A stretch of DNA of 64,000 bases, taken from the NCBI RefSeq assembly GCF_030272615.1, contig NC_081408.1, positions 62,614,614 through 62,678,613 of the forward strand, in the 5' to 3' direction. Position numbers and translations under genes: made by a program. This DNA comes from Cryptomeria japonica. Its lineage: Eukaryota > Streptophyta > Pinopsida > Cupressales > Cupressaceae. Below, piece by piece: positions 23,399 to 35,088 of the stretch. How positions within the stretch are numbered: the stretch's first letter is position 1; each line of letters begins with the position of its first letter. Below the pieces are notes generated by a model. It saw only the letters and a list, made by a program, of their open reading frames with translations, made no database searches and was not told the DNA's origin.

Positions 23399-24923
23399 TG
23401 TCGGTATTATGTGAACCAGTATGAGGACATAATGACATTGTATGTTGTCATTGATGTCAATATGATGAAGAGGTGTGAACCGGTATAACACTGTGAAATG
23501 ACATTTGTGCCAAAGTGAAGTGGTGTGCTTGTTCATGATGAACTGACATACAGTTATGTGAACCGGCATATGGAAGTATTGTATGACTACCGGTTGGTAG
23601 TCTCAACTTTAGGGTTTTTGGTTGATGTGCTTCAAGCCTGTGTGGCTCAACTGATGATATCATGTGATGAGTTATCATTGTAAAGAGGAACAGATCATGT
23701 TGCCATGCAAGCCTATGTGCGTGAAGGGTTTTGCATGAGGGAGATTGTTCCTATCTACCTCGAGAATGTGTGAAGTCTGTAAAATGGTGATAACATGATA
23801 ACATGTGATGGGTTATCAACCGCCATAAAATCAGTGGAAATGGACGATGGAGAATGTCTTGAGTTTGGATCAAGATCTGCACCATTTAATGTAGTGTGCC
23901 CAATGGTCAGGATTGAATTGTTTGAATTCCTTAACCTAATAGGTTTAGGGTTTAGGGTTTATGCTACTAACCTCTCTATTTTCCTATAAGGTTAATGTTG
24001 TTTCTCTTTCTGAGGTTATTGGAAAAAGTTGTGTGTGTGTGTCCAAGAGAAGGGATACGTGATTCTTGCCAGACCAAAGGGAGAGAAGTGATACCTATAG
24101 AGTGTAAGTGTAGAAGGTGAAGAGGAGCCTAAGCAGATCTATATTGGCATTGAGTGTTGTTACCAGCTCATTGTAATACCTATTGATCTCTAACCACCTC
24201 AATAGTTGGAAAATCCCTTAACAACGTAGCCTTAACCGACTTGCTAAAAATCCTTTAATAGGGTAACTCAGAGCTACTGAGTTTGGAATCCTTTAGCTAT
24301 TAAGTTCTTGAAATCCTCTAACAAGGTAACCTTTAATAGGGTTTAACCCTTAACCAGGTATTGTAGCCATCGCTTAACCTGGTGATCTCTAACAAGATCG
24401 GTTCCTAGTAGAACCTTTTATAATGTCTCTAACCGAACAAGGCTCCTAACAAAGCGGACTTCTAAAGAGTTAAAAAATAGCTTGTAGGTATTCATCCCCA
24501 TCGTGGTTTTTCCCAATTGGGTTTCCATGTGAAAAATATGTGTGTCATGTGTGATGCTTTTATCTTGTGATTCTTTGCTATTGTCTATCAAGCATATGAT
24601 GGTTCTGTGTTTTATGCCTGTCAATAAAACATGTTGAACTAGCTGTTATATGATGTGATGATAGATTACTTGTTTATGCATAAGGGTGAAATGGTAGTGT
24701 AGTCTCGAGCTGAGTGAAAAGATAAGTAAGCAACTGGTTAATGCTTGTCTCCAACATTCTTAGCTTTACCAGTTGCACTCTGTTTCAAACCGGTGTCACT
24801 GTCTGCCAATCATTTGAAGTGTCTACTATCAAACCTGTTTTGGACTGTATTTTTGTTTGTACCGATTCACCCCCCCTGCTGTCAGTACCAGTTTAGTACT
24901 ATTTGTTCATCATTAAGTTATCA
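23399..24923 (+). repeat. copia A 5' LTR
   Basis: 1,525 bp. TCCTAACAAGG-like array about 24180-24445, U-rich hairpin 24503-24528, C-loop hairpin arms GTACCGA (24859-24865) and TCAGTAC (24882-24888). Confidence 0.92.
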
Positions 24924-24937
24924 ATTGGTATCAAAGC
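24924..24937 (+). promoter_or_regulatory. copia A primer-binding site
   Basis: ATTGGTATCAAAGC abutting the LTR end TTATCA; one base from the perfect initiator tRNA-Met site. Confidence 0.85.
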
Positions 24938-24994
24938 ATTCTCTAGGTCCTCTGTGCTATAAGCTTAACCGCTTGAGGTAAAGATCCTAGTCTA

Positions 24995-25990
24995 ATGATG
25001 AAGAGGGAAGGTCCAAAGTTTAATAGAGAAAATTTCAATATATGGAAAGACAGAATGAAGATATTCATCAGAAGCATGGGTGCTCAACAATGGAGCTATG
25101 TTGAGACTGTCTATGTTGCTCCTACTGGTACCCTTACCGATGATCAAAAGAGAGAGATGCAGGAGAATGGGCAAGTCATGGAAGCCCTAATCAATAGTTT
25201 ATCTGACATTGAGTTTATTGATGTTTAGGATAAGGTAAATCCCAAAGAGGTATGGGACACTCTTGGAAATATCTATGGTGGTGATGAGCATGTAAAACAT
25301 GCTAAGGAAGAAAGCCTTAGAGGGAAGTTTGAATATATGTAGATGGTTGAAGGTGAGACCATTCAACAGTATGGATAAGGATCAAAACTGTTGTTGGAGA
25401 TATCAAGAGTGCAGGTGGTAAAATAGAAGATGTCAATGTTGTAAGCAAAGTCTTGTGATCCCTATTGTCGGTCTATGCAATAAGGGTTGCTACTATTCAG
25501 GAGCTAAGATCAATAGACAAGACTAAGGTATCTTTAGACTCCATCATAGCAAAGTTGATAGCCTATGAGCTAAATGGTTTTGATGACAGTGTTCAAAAGA
25601 TTGAATCAGATTTTAAAGCTTCTGCTATACCATCCAGAAAAGGAAAAGAAGCTAGCACTAGTGGTGAACCAAGACAGAGCAGAGAAATGGATGATGAGGA
25701 GATTTTGATGGCATTTGAAGCTCTCCTCGCTAGGAAAGTTCCTAAAGGTACCGACAAATACAAAGGTAAGCTACCTTTGAAATGCTTTTCTTGCAACTGA
25801 ATAGGACATATTGCTGTAAATTGTCCTAATGGTGACAACAAGGACAAACCGGAAAGGTTCAAGAAATTCAAAGGAGGAAAATAGAGAAACTATTTTGTGG
25901 TAGTTGATGAAGGTGTCACAGATGAAGAATCAGAGGATGAAGAAAATGAAGATATTATGTTTGTTGTTGTCAAGGAAGATGTGTCAGACA
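24995..25990 (+). pseudogene. copia A gag
   Basis: Starts MMKREGPKFNRENFNIWKDRM, the copia capsid opening. A stop at about 25227 and a frameshift near 25375 lead to the second open stretch 25465-25800. The zinc knuckle CFSCN-stop-IGHIAVNC lies at about 25783-25830, with a nonsense codon inside. An acidic linker (DEESEDEENED) joins it to protease. RNA-packaging capsid protein of the element, inactive. Confidence 0.87.
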
Positions 25991-26019
25991 AGAAGGCTCT
26001 TGTCTCCCGGTTTGATAAT

Positions 26020-27240
26020 TCCAATGAGTGGATCATTGATAGTGGTTGTTCTCACCATATGACTGGTGACTAGAGTAAGTTTCTATCCTTGGAGGAGTAT
26101 GATGGTGGTGTGGTTCTCTTTGGCAATGATGCACCATGCATGGTCAAAGGCAGAGGGTCCATCTCTCTGAATGGAAAGAGTAGTGCTGACAATGTGTATT
26201 GGGTTGATGGTCTTAGACACAACCTTTTGAGTGTTGCCCAACTGAATGACAGTGGCCTCACTCTGTAATTCAAGAATGGAATTTGCATAATCAAAGGAAA
26301 GAATGGTGAATTGGTGGCCATCAGTGTGCAGACCAAAGGTAACCTATTTCATCTGAATGCAAATATAAGTACATGTCTTATGGCAAAATTTGATGATAGC
26401 TAGATATGGCATAGGAGACTCTGCCATGTAAACTCTGATAACATTGTGAAAGCTAGTAAGATCAAGGCAGTCAGAGGGTTGCTGGTGCTAAGAAAACTAG
26501 ATAATACCTTGTGTAGAGAGTGTCAATTGGGGAAAATGTCTTCCTCAACCTTTAAAGGTAAATCTCTCACTGCTGACAACTTGCTTGATCTTGTGCATAC
26601 TAATTTGTGTGGTCCTATGAAAACTAGAAGTGTGCAGGGTGATAGGTACTTTATGATTCTCACTGATGGCTGCTCAAGAATGATGTGGGTCACATTCTTA
26701 AAAGAAAAGTCTGAAGCCTTTGTAAAGTTCAAAGATTTCAGAGCTTTAGTGGAGAAGGAAAGCGGTAAAAGGATCAAATGCTTGAGAACTGATCAAGGAG
26801 GAGAATTCACTTCCAGTGAATTCAACAAGTATTGTGAATAACATGGCATCAAGAGGCAATTGTCTAGCCCCCGGACTCCACAACAGAATGGCCTAGCAAA
26901 AAGGAATAACTAGACTGTGGTTGAAGTAGCTAGAACCATGTTGATTCAAGGAAAGGTAGCTCACACCTTTTGGAGAGAAGCGGTGAGCACTGCAGTCTAC
27001 ATAATGAACTGGGTACTAATCAAGAAAGGTAAGGATAAAACTCCTTATGAGTATTGGATTGGTAAGACACCCATGGTTATCTACTTTAGAGCGTTTGGTA
27101 GCAAATGTTACATCAAGAGGAGTGAACACTAGAGCAAATTTGATGCGAAATGTGATGAGGGAATATTCCTTGGTTATTCCACCAAGAGAAAAGCTCTCAA
27201 ATGTTTCAACAATAGGACTCAGAGAATTATGGAAAGCATC
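26020..27240 (+). pseudogene. copia A protease and integrase
   Basis: Protease site WIIDSGCSHHMTGD with intact DSG. Then NLLSVAQLND and the zinc-binding HRRLCHVN...CRECQLGK part of integrase. Core: the first catalytic Asp is Asn (HTNLCGP), the second is kept (LRTDQGGEF), and the third site reads NGLAKR, so the catalytic Glu is Lys. Stops at about 26050, 26267, 26400, 26839, 26911 and 27130. C-terminal motif EGIFLGYSTKRK. It could not integrate DNA on its own. Confidence 0.88.
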
Positions 27241-28260
27241 AATGTAAGAGTTGATGAAACCTCCAAGAAAACTAAGGAAACCGACAGTGAGCAAGCAGTA
27301 AATAAACCAATTGTAACCTTCTGGGAACCGGTTGTTAGTCAACTGAGTACCAGTAATAGTGTTCCTACACCGGCAAATGTAGATGTTGATACTGATGGAG
27401 ATGAGGATGAAGAAGAAAAGAAAGAGGAATCCATCAAGACCATTCCTCGGTATGTCAAGCTTAATCATGATCCTAATCAGATCATAGGAGATAAGGATGC
27501 AAGAATCCTTACAAGAAGAAAGGTCAGAGAAAACTCTTGTATGATCTCTGAATTTGAGCCTAAATCATTTAAAGAGGCACATAAAGATGAAGAGTGGATC
27601 AAGACAATGGAAGAGGAACTTGACTAGATACGGAAAAATGGTACATGGTCTTTGGTACCCAGACCAAAGCATAAAAATGTCATTGGTACCAAATGGGCCT
27701 TCAGAAATAAGCTGAATGAGGATGGCACAATGACTAGAAACAAAGCTAGATTGGTATGCAAAGGATATGCTCAAGAAGAAGGAGAAGACTATGGAGAAAC
27801 CTTTTCTCTTGTAGCTAGATTGGAAGGAGTTCATATGCTTCTTGCATATGTAGCTTTTAAAGGCTTCAAAGTATATTAAATGGATGTTAAATCTGCATTC
27901 CTAAATGTTGTACTTGTAGAGGAGGTGTATATAGAGCAACCAAATGGGTTTTCCCTATTCGAAGACAGTGACATGGTATGTAGGCTACATAAAGCCTTAT
28001 ATGGGCTAAAGTAGGCACCTAAAGCATGGTATGAATGCCTACATTCCCATCTTGTGAAGATTGGATTTGAGAGAACAAGTGAAGATAGCTATATCTACTT
28101 GAAGTCTGAAGGAGATCAGATCCTGATCTATGAGGTATTTGTTGATGACATTATCTTTGGTGGAGATGACAAGATGAGTCATGAATTTGTAGATGAGATG
28201 AAGAAAGAGTTTTGAGATGTCACTCATAGGGGAGATTAAGTTCTTCATTGGACTGCAGAT
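27241..28260 (+). pseudogene. copia A reverse transcriptase
   Basis: Acidic spacer (DGDEDEEEKKEE) then PRYVKLNHD, WIKTMEEEL, KNVIGTKWAF, ARLVCKGYAQEEG, MDVKSAFLN and the catalytic FVDDIIFGGDD near 28138. Gln codons have become stops at several places (for example LK-stop-AP and VY-stop-MDV). A frameshift at about 28212 separates it from RNase H. Confidence 0.9.
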
Positions 28261-29086
28261 CTAGTAGATGAAGGATGTAATCTTTATCACTCAGTCCAAG
28301 TATGTCAAAGAGGTGTTGAAGACCTTTGGCATGGAAGATAGAAAATCGGTTGGTACACCAATGGTGACTAGTTGTAAACTATCTAAAGAGGATGACTCTG
28401 TATTGGTTGATGAGAAGGAATACCAATCAATGATTGGTAAGTTGCATTATGTAGTGCATAGTAGACTGGATATTGCACATACAGTTGGCATTACTGCAAG
28501 ATTCTAGAAAAGTCCAAGAGAATCCCACTTGGTTGCAGTTAAGAGGATTCTCAAGTATCTGAAAGGAATTATTGACTATGGGCTATGGTATCCATACAAT
28601 AATGATTTTAACCTGAAAGTGTTCATAGATGCTGAGTGGGCTGGTAATGTAGATGACCAGAAGAGCACAACTGGTGGTGCATTCTTCCTTGGTGGTAGAC
28701 TGGTCTCATGGATGAGTAAAAAGCAGAGTTGTATCTCTCAGTCTACAGTGGAAGTGGAGTATGTTGAAGCTTTCATGAACTGCACTCAGACAGTTTGGAT
28801 GAAGCATGTATTGAATGGCTTCAAAGTTCCTATATCTGAACTGGTAAGTATATTTTTTGACAACACTAGTGCAATGAATATCTCCAAGAATCTGGTTTTA
28901 CATTCTAGAACCAAGCACTTTGAGCTTAAGTATCATTTATTGAGGGAAAAGGTTTAGAATAAAGAGATTGTACTGGAGAATGTTTCCAGTAAGGAGCAGT
29001 TAGCAGACATATTCACCAAGCCTCTCCCAAAGACTACATTCATATACTTAAGAGGTGAATTAGGGGTACTACCCTTCAGGAGGTGA
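28261..29086 (+). pseudogene. copia A RNase H
   Basis: Thumb/connection part VGTPMVTSCKLSKEDDS, then RNase H motifs FIDAEWAGNVDDQKSTTGG, QSTVEVEY and FFDNTSAMNISKNLVLHSRTKH. A stop at about 28955 precedes the conserved end QLADIFTKPLP. The terminal stop is 29084-29086. Removes the RNA strand during cDNA synthesis in active relatives. Confidence 0.9.
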
Positions 29087-29310
29087 ACTAAAAGCATATG
29101 CTCCATATCAGTTAGGCATTGCATAGTCAAATTTATTTTTGATTGATGTGTTGAAGGATGCTACTCCTCAGGGGAGCAACATAATGGAAAAGGGTAGCTT
29201 GTGCCTCCACTTTGGCATTGTTGTCAAAGGGGGAGAAGATGTGAAGTGGAGAAGATATCTGCAGCAATTGGGGGAAAAGAAAGATATCTTTGTATATTGC
29301 CATCAATGCC

Positions 29311-29322
29311 AAAGGCAGAGAT
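29311..29322 (+). promoter_or_regulatory. copia A polypurine tract
   Basis: AAAGGCAGAGAT abutting the 3' LTR; mutated from AAAGGGGGAGAT. An intact upstream copy, GTCAAAGGGGGAGAAG, lies near 29222-29237. Confidence 0.75.
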
Positions 29323-30817
29323 TGTTGGCATTATGTGAACTGGTATGAGGACATAATGACATTGTATGTTGTCATTGATGTCAATATGATGAAGAGGTGT
29401 GAACTAGCATATGTGAGAACTGGTATAACACTGTGAACCGGTATTTGTGCCAAAGTGAAGTGGTGTGCTTGTTCATCATGAATCGACATATGGTTATGGG
29501 AACCGACATATGGAAGTATTGTATGACTACCGGTTGGTAGTCTCAACTTTAGGGTTTCTGGTTGATGTGCTTCAAGCTTGTGTGGCTCAACTGATGATAT
29601 TGTGTGATGAGTTAGCATTGTAAAGAAGAACAGATTGTATTGCCATGCAAGCCTATATGCGTGAAGGATTTTGGATGAGGGAGATTGTTCCTATCTACCT
29701 CGGGAATGTGAGAAGTCTATAAAATGGTGATAACATGTGATGGGTTATTAGCTGCCATAAAATCAGTGGAAATGGACGATGGAGAATGTCTTGAGTTTGG
29801 ATCAAGATCTACTACATTTAATGTAGTGTGCTCAATGGTCAGGATTGAACCATTTGAATTCCTTAACCTAATAGGTTTAGGGTTTAGGTTTGATGCTACC
29901 GACCTATCTATTTTCCTATAAGGTTGATGTTGTGTCTCTTTCAGAGGTTGTTGGCAAAAGTTGTGTGTGTGTATCCAAGAGAAGGGATACATGATTCTTG
30001 CCAGACCAAAAGGAGAGAAGTGATACCTACATAGTGTAAGTACAGAAGGTGAAGAGGAGCCTAAGCAGATCTGCATTGGCATTGAGTGTTGTTACCAGAT
30101 CATTGTAATACCTGGTGATCTCTAACCACCTCAACAGTTGTAAAATCCATTAATAGGGTAGCCTTAACCAGCTTACTGAAAATCTTTTAACAGGGTAACT
30201 CAGAGCTACTGAGTTTGGAATCCTTTAGCTATTGGGTTCTTGAAATCCTCTAACAAGGTAACCTTTAATAGGGTTTAACCCTTAACCGGGTATTGTAGCC
30301 TTCCCTTAACTGGGTTATCTCTAATAGGACCGATTCCTAGCAAAACCTTTTGTAATGTCTCTAACTGGACAAGGCTCCTAATAGGGCGGACTTCTAAAGA
30401 GTTCAAAATAGCTTTTGGGTATTCATCCCCACTGTGGTTTTTCCCAGTTGGGTTCCATGTGAAAAATGTGTGTGTCATGTGTGATGCTTTTATCTTGTGA
30501 TGCTTTGCTATTGTCTATCAAGCATATGATGGTTCTGTGTTTTATACCTATCAATAAAACATGTTGAACTAGCTATTATTATGATCTGATGATAGATTAC
30601 CTATTTATGCATAAGGGTGAAATGGTAGTGTAGTCTCGATTTGAGTGAAAATATAAGTAAGTAACTGGTTAATGCTTGTCTTAGACATTCTTAGCTTTAC
30701 CGGCTGCACTTTGTTTCAAACCGGTGTCACTATCTTCTAGTCATTTGAAGTGTCTGCTATCAAACTAGTTTTGGACTGTATTTTTGTCTATACTATTTGT
30801 TCATCATTAAGTTATCA
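29323..30817 (+). repeat. copia A 3' LTR
   Basis: 1,495 bp. TATA box TATAAAA at 29718-29724 (the 5' LTR has TGTAAAA at that place). U-rich hairpin 30434-30458. The C block present in the 5' LTR has been deleted here. Confidence 0.92.
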
Positions 30818-30822
30818 TATCT

Positions 30823-31326
30823 CTCATACATGCAAACCATAGACATGATGTCCTTAAAAAGGAGTCTGATTTCATGTCGATCCAAAAGGATTAAACTACA
30901 AGTTTCTAGGTTCAGTGCATCTAGGCACATTTGGTAACATGGCACAAAATCACTTCCAAAGTGTCGGTGGATGATAACTCATCATAGAAATACTGGTTGG
31001 TAACTCATCATAGAGTAATACCAGTTCATACAATTTACTGATTATTGGTTGTCAAAATGAAGACTGGAAAAATGTTAACTACCACTTTGTTCATTCATAT
31101 TGCTTGAGATCCTCTAACTGCTTGGGGTCTCCATACTACTTGGGTCTTCATACCGCTTGGGTCTTCATACAATCTGTGACCGGTAGACATCTTCACCAAA
31201 ACATCAATAGTCTAAAGACTATAATACATAATATTGGTTAGAACAAATACCGGTTGAGAATAACTCATACATCAAGAAAGTCTGTGTCCTATCAATGACA
31301 ATCACAACATCATCAAAATGCCAACA
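30823..31326 (-). repeat. N2 5' LTR, outer part
   Basis: Continues the LTR interrupted at 23398 and ends (plus strand) in GCCAACA next to the TSD GCAAC. Confidence 0.9.
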
Positions 31327-31331
31327 GCAAC

Positions 31332-32430
31332 TTGAATTTCACTTTCCTTCTTCTTTCTATGGATCTTTGTGCATTATTCATTATTAGATCTCCTTTCTTG
31401 CATAAGGTTATTCTTATGTGAGCATACAATTGTTCTTCGGTTTTCCTATTTTCTTAGAGAGGAGCATCTTTAATGAGTAATCCACTTCTTCTCTTGCCTT
31501 CATTCTCTTGGAGAACTTACCTCTTCTATAGTTTTGGTTATTCACAAGTATGATATGCCCCCTAGCATGGAATGATCTCTTATGAAGTACATGTCCCTTA
31601 AGAGGATTTGTTCCATTAGGAAGGAATATTGCTAAAAACTAACCACTATTAGAAGATGTGTAATGCTTCTATTATTCTTCTCATTTGGGGGGCAAGGATT
31701 TTGCTCATGTCTCTTTCTTTCTATCTCATTTATCATTATTTCCTTTAGGGGCTGCATTTTTCATATGTGACTATCATTTCTTATAGTGGTATGTTCTTGT
31801 GACTAATGCCCCTTGGGTAATATGTGATTCTCTTTTTCTCTTCTCTTAGAATATTACCTCTTCTTTAGATGTGTATTTTACATATACTAATGTCTTTTCT
31901 TGTATGTGTTCATGTAAGTACATTGTGTATTTTCTTATGTTTAATCTCTCTCTAGAAGATTTTGTAAGTTCTTCTCATTGTCCCTACACTCGGGGGGAAA
32001 TGATCTCTCTCTCACTCTTTCTCTAAGGATCTACTCTTTCCTTTGTTGTGGATGGTGTGAGTTTTATTATTTGATGTCATTCCTTGTGTGAAATTTTTGT
32101 TGTTTCTCTAGGGTTCTCTCTTATACAAGAGGTGTAAGTCTTTAACTATAACCTCTTTTATACTTGGTAATGTACATCTATAATAAATTCCCCCATCCCC
32201 ATTGGGATAAAAGTGAGTCATCCTTCATAAAGAATCCCTTTCACCTAGCTATAGGAGGAAGGATTGAGTTCTGCTTCTCTTCTATGCTTTGTTCTACAAG
32301 ATGTTATATTTGTCTAAGATAACTCCTCTTGGAGGTGGATGTCTTTTGAACAAAGATATCTTCTCCTCCAAGGATCTCCTTTACACTTGAAGAAATATAT
32401 CTCTTTTCAGCTATGTTATCCTTTCTTGAA
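31332..32430 (+). other. Element G middle internal segment, no gene recognised
   Basis: Pyrimidine-rich sequence with stops in all frames. It is bounded by the N2 and copia F insertions and matches no domain I recognise. Long non-coding internal regions are typical of LARD elements. Confidence 0.55.
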
Positions 32431-32435
32431 GAGTA

Positions 32436-34004
32436 TGTTGGCATGATTGGCATAACTGATGCAGATGAGATGATGTAGTTGGAGAATGGTGATTGAACCT
32501 ATAAATGACTACTTGTAATGAAGAGATTGAGATTGTATGATAAGATGAATTGATCCATTATTTGTGTTGTCATTGATGGCAACTAGTGTTAATTGGTGTC
32601 AACTAGTGTTAACCAATGTTTCCTGATGTCATCTAAGTGTTTTTAGTCTACCGAAATGAGTTTACCAGTAAAGATACATAAAACTGAGAATTAGGACTTT
32701 AACTGGTAAACATAGATATGTTTTTGTTTGGATTTTATGATTGGTGATGATTGGAGGATTGTGGTTTGTAATGTGAGTTTGTGTCATGGTAATGTGTATT
32801 TGATCAAAACCACATCTTTTTTTGACTACCAGAAGGCATGTTTCTTTTTATCTGTTGAGTTTTTGCTAGGGTTTAAGAAGGGTTTAAGGATCGGTGACAA
32901 AATCACCTAACCAATAATGATTTCTTGTATGGAGGTGATCTACATAAAGTCTACATGTTGGAGATAACACGACACAACCTGTGTGGGTAAATAATTTGTT
33001 TTTTTGGTGTGAATGATGAAGGAATTTATTGGGAAACAATGAAGTGCTTAGTAGAGTGTTCTAAGGGTTTGACTTTGTTAGAGATTGAGTTTTAGTGATA
33101 AGTTATGATCATTCAATGGTTGATATTGCATTGTAAAATGTTGTAATGATCTGTATAATGATTTGTTATGATCTGTGATGATCTATATTGAAAATTCATG
33201 ATATATCTAGGATTTAGTTGCAGACCTAGTTTAAAATGTTATTTCTATTGGCTTAGTTGATGTTCATTGCGTTCGTGGTCTTAGAGAAGAGTGTGAAGCC
33301 ATACCAGAGAAGTGTAAGATCTACCTGAATGTTGTAGATATTGGAGCATAGCTAGATCTAATTAAGCAAGCAATCAAGTGTAAATTCCAAATCATTTCGT
33401 TGTTGTTCCCCAATAGTTGCAGCAGATAAAACCCCCTAACTGGGTAGGTCCTAATAGGCCTCAAACATGTAAATCTCCTAACAAGGTGGCTCATCATCTG
33501 AGTTGTAAATACTCTTATGAGGTTGATCCTAATAGGTCAGAAGCTCCTAACAGGGCTGAACATCCAAATCCCTTAACTAAGTGACTCCTAACAGGGTCTT
33601 CTTCTAACAGAGCATATTGTAAGCTCCTAACAAGGCTAGGCTCCTAACAAGGTGCATTCCGAAAGAGTGCATGATTTTTGTGGGTACTAATTTCCACCAT
33701 TTTTTTTCCCTAGTTGGGTTTCCACATGAAAATAATGGTGTTCATGTGATGAATATTTTTGATGGGATGTTATTGCTTAGCTTTCACTTGATGCATTGTT
33801 ATTGAACACATATTATGCAGATCGATTAAATCATTTTATCAGATGTTTATAAGAAATTATCGGTACTATTAAATGAGTTTGATATTGATTTATATTTGAA
33901 TTAGTATAGGATTATTAAGTTCAAGTTTATTTTTTTTAAAGTGGTGTTAATATTTATTCACCGCCCCCCCCCCTCAGTATTAACTGGATCCTCTCAGATT
34001 AGCA
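32436..34004 (+). repeat. copia F 5' LTR
   Basis: 1,569 bp. A run of about eleven TCCTAACAAGG-like units (33431-33665). C-loop hairpin arms GTTAATA (33946-33952) and TATTAAC (33978-33984). The U-rich hairpin is decayed. Confidence 0.9.
33431..33665 (+). repeat. Degenerate TCCTAACAAGG array in the copia F LTR
   Basis: About eleven variants (CCTAATAGG, CCTAACAGGG, CCTAACAAGG and others), each a small imperfect palindrome, spaced irregularly. Similar arrays occur in the LTRs of copia A, N1, N2 and P. Confidence 0.65.
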
Positions 34005-34018
34005 ATTGGTATAAGAGA
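34005..34018 (+). promoter_or_regulatory. copia F primer-binding site
   Basis: ATTGGTATAAGAGA, a mutated initiator tRNA-Met site. Confidence 0.7.
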
Positions 34019-34077
34019 ATGGGTCCTCTGTGTCTAGAAAGCCTAATAGCTTGAGGGAAAGATCATGAAGACAAGAT

Positions 34078-35088
34078 GATGAAGAAAGAGGGTCTTAAGT
34101 TCAACAAATATAACTATGAGATATGGATAGACTAAATGAAGATATACATTAAAGGTTTGGGTGCTCAATATTGGAAACAAGTCGAAACCAAGTATGTTGC
34201 TCCTACTACCACCCCCTTGACACCAGATGAACTTAAAGAACAACAAGAGAACATGTAATCCTTGGAATAAATTGTAAGTACTTTATCTGATTTTGAGTAT
34301 ATTGATGTTCAAGGATTAGAAACTACATGTGAGGTATGGGAGAAGCTAGATCTGATCTATGGAAGAGATGTGCATATAAAAAGAGAAAAGGAATAAAGTT
34401 TGAGAGGAAAATTTGATGATATGAAAATGATTGATGGTGAGAACATTGCACAATATGGTCAAAGAATCAAAGAGGTTGTGGGCGGTATAAAAAGTGTTGG
34501 ATGTAAGATTGATTATGATCCTATTGTAAGTAGAATGCTTAGAACTCTCCTACCATAGTATGCTATTAGAGTTTCTACAATCGAAGAACTAATATCTATT
34601 TACAAAGATAAAGTGATTGTTCATTCATTGATTGGAAACTTAACTGCTTTCGAGTTAAACAACTTTGATAATAGTGTTTCAAAACTATTTGAATCTATTT
34701 TTAAAGCTTTTGTAACTGGTACATCTATGAGGAAAGGAAAATATATGTGTGACAATCATGACTGTAGGTCTAGTCATAGCGATAGCAGAGGAGATGGTGA
34801 TGATGAAGATCATCTAATGGAACTTGAGGAATTATTGGCTAAAATATTTCCTAGAGGCATTGATAAGTATAAGGGTAAGTTTTCTTTGAAGTTTTTCTCT
34901 TGCAATAAGATTAGCCACATTGTTGCTAACTACCCTAATTCTGATAAGAAAGAGAAGTTTAGGAAATTTAAAGGAAAAGACAAAAAGAAGTGTTATGTTG
35001 CAATTGATGAAGGAGTAACCAATGAAGAATTAGTAGACAAAGATGACAATGAGGATATTGTGTTTGTTGCTATGAAGGAAGATCTGAT
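34078..35088 (+). pseudogene. copia F gag
   Basis: Starts MMKKEGLKFNKYNYEIWID, like copia A. Stops at about 34132, 34257, 34269, 34395 and 34557. The knuckle reads FFSCNKISHIVANY: the first and last Cys and the Gly are lost, so no zinc binding. It ends exactly at solo LTR P, where codons KEDL join IDEKAL on the other side. Confidence 0.87.

Larger units (their letters stand above)
23399..30817 (+). mobile_element. copia A, full-length but inactive Ty1/copia element
   Basis: 7,419 bp with TSD TATCT (23394-23398, 30818-30822). LTRs 23399-24923 and 29323-30817, starting TGTYGG and ending TTATCA. Internal order gag, protease, integrase, RT, RNase H. Most of pol is in one frame with about a dozen stops and few frameshifts, so it is among the best preserved copies here. 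Confidence 0.92.
16507..31326 (-). mobile_element. N2, pol-less LTR retrotransposon, most complete copy (composite span)
   Basis: Perfect TSD GCAAC (16502-16506, 31327-31331). On the minus strand: 5' LTR (31326-30823 and 23398-22743, split by copia A), primer site, ORF1 (22692-21428), spacer, ORF2 (20972-17868), polypurine tract and 3' LTR (17624-16507). Without copia A it is about 7.4 kb. It has no protease, integrase, RT or RNase H, so it must rely on enzymes supplied in trans; the copia-type ends point to copia elements. Confidence 0.9.

Noticed and set aside
23457-23678. 73-residue minus-strand frame, repeated at 29331-29618
   Set aside because: Antisense within the two LTRs of copia A; no start context or domain.
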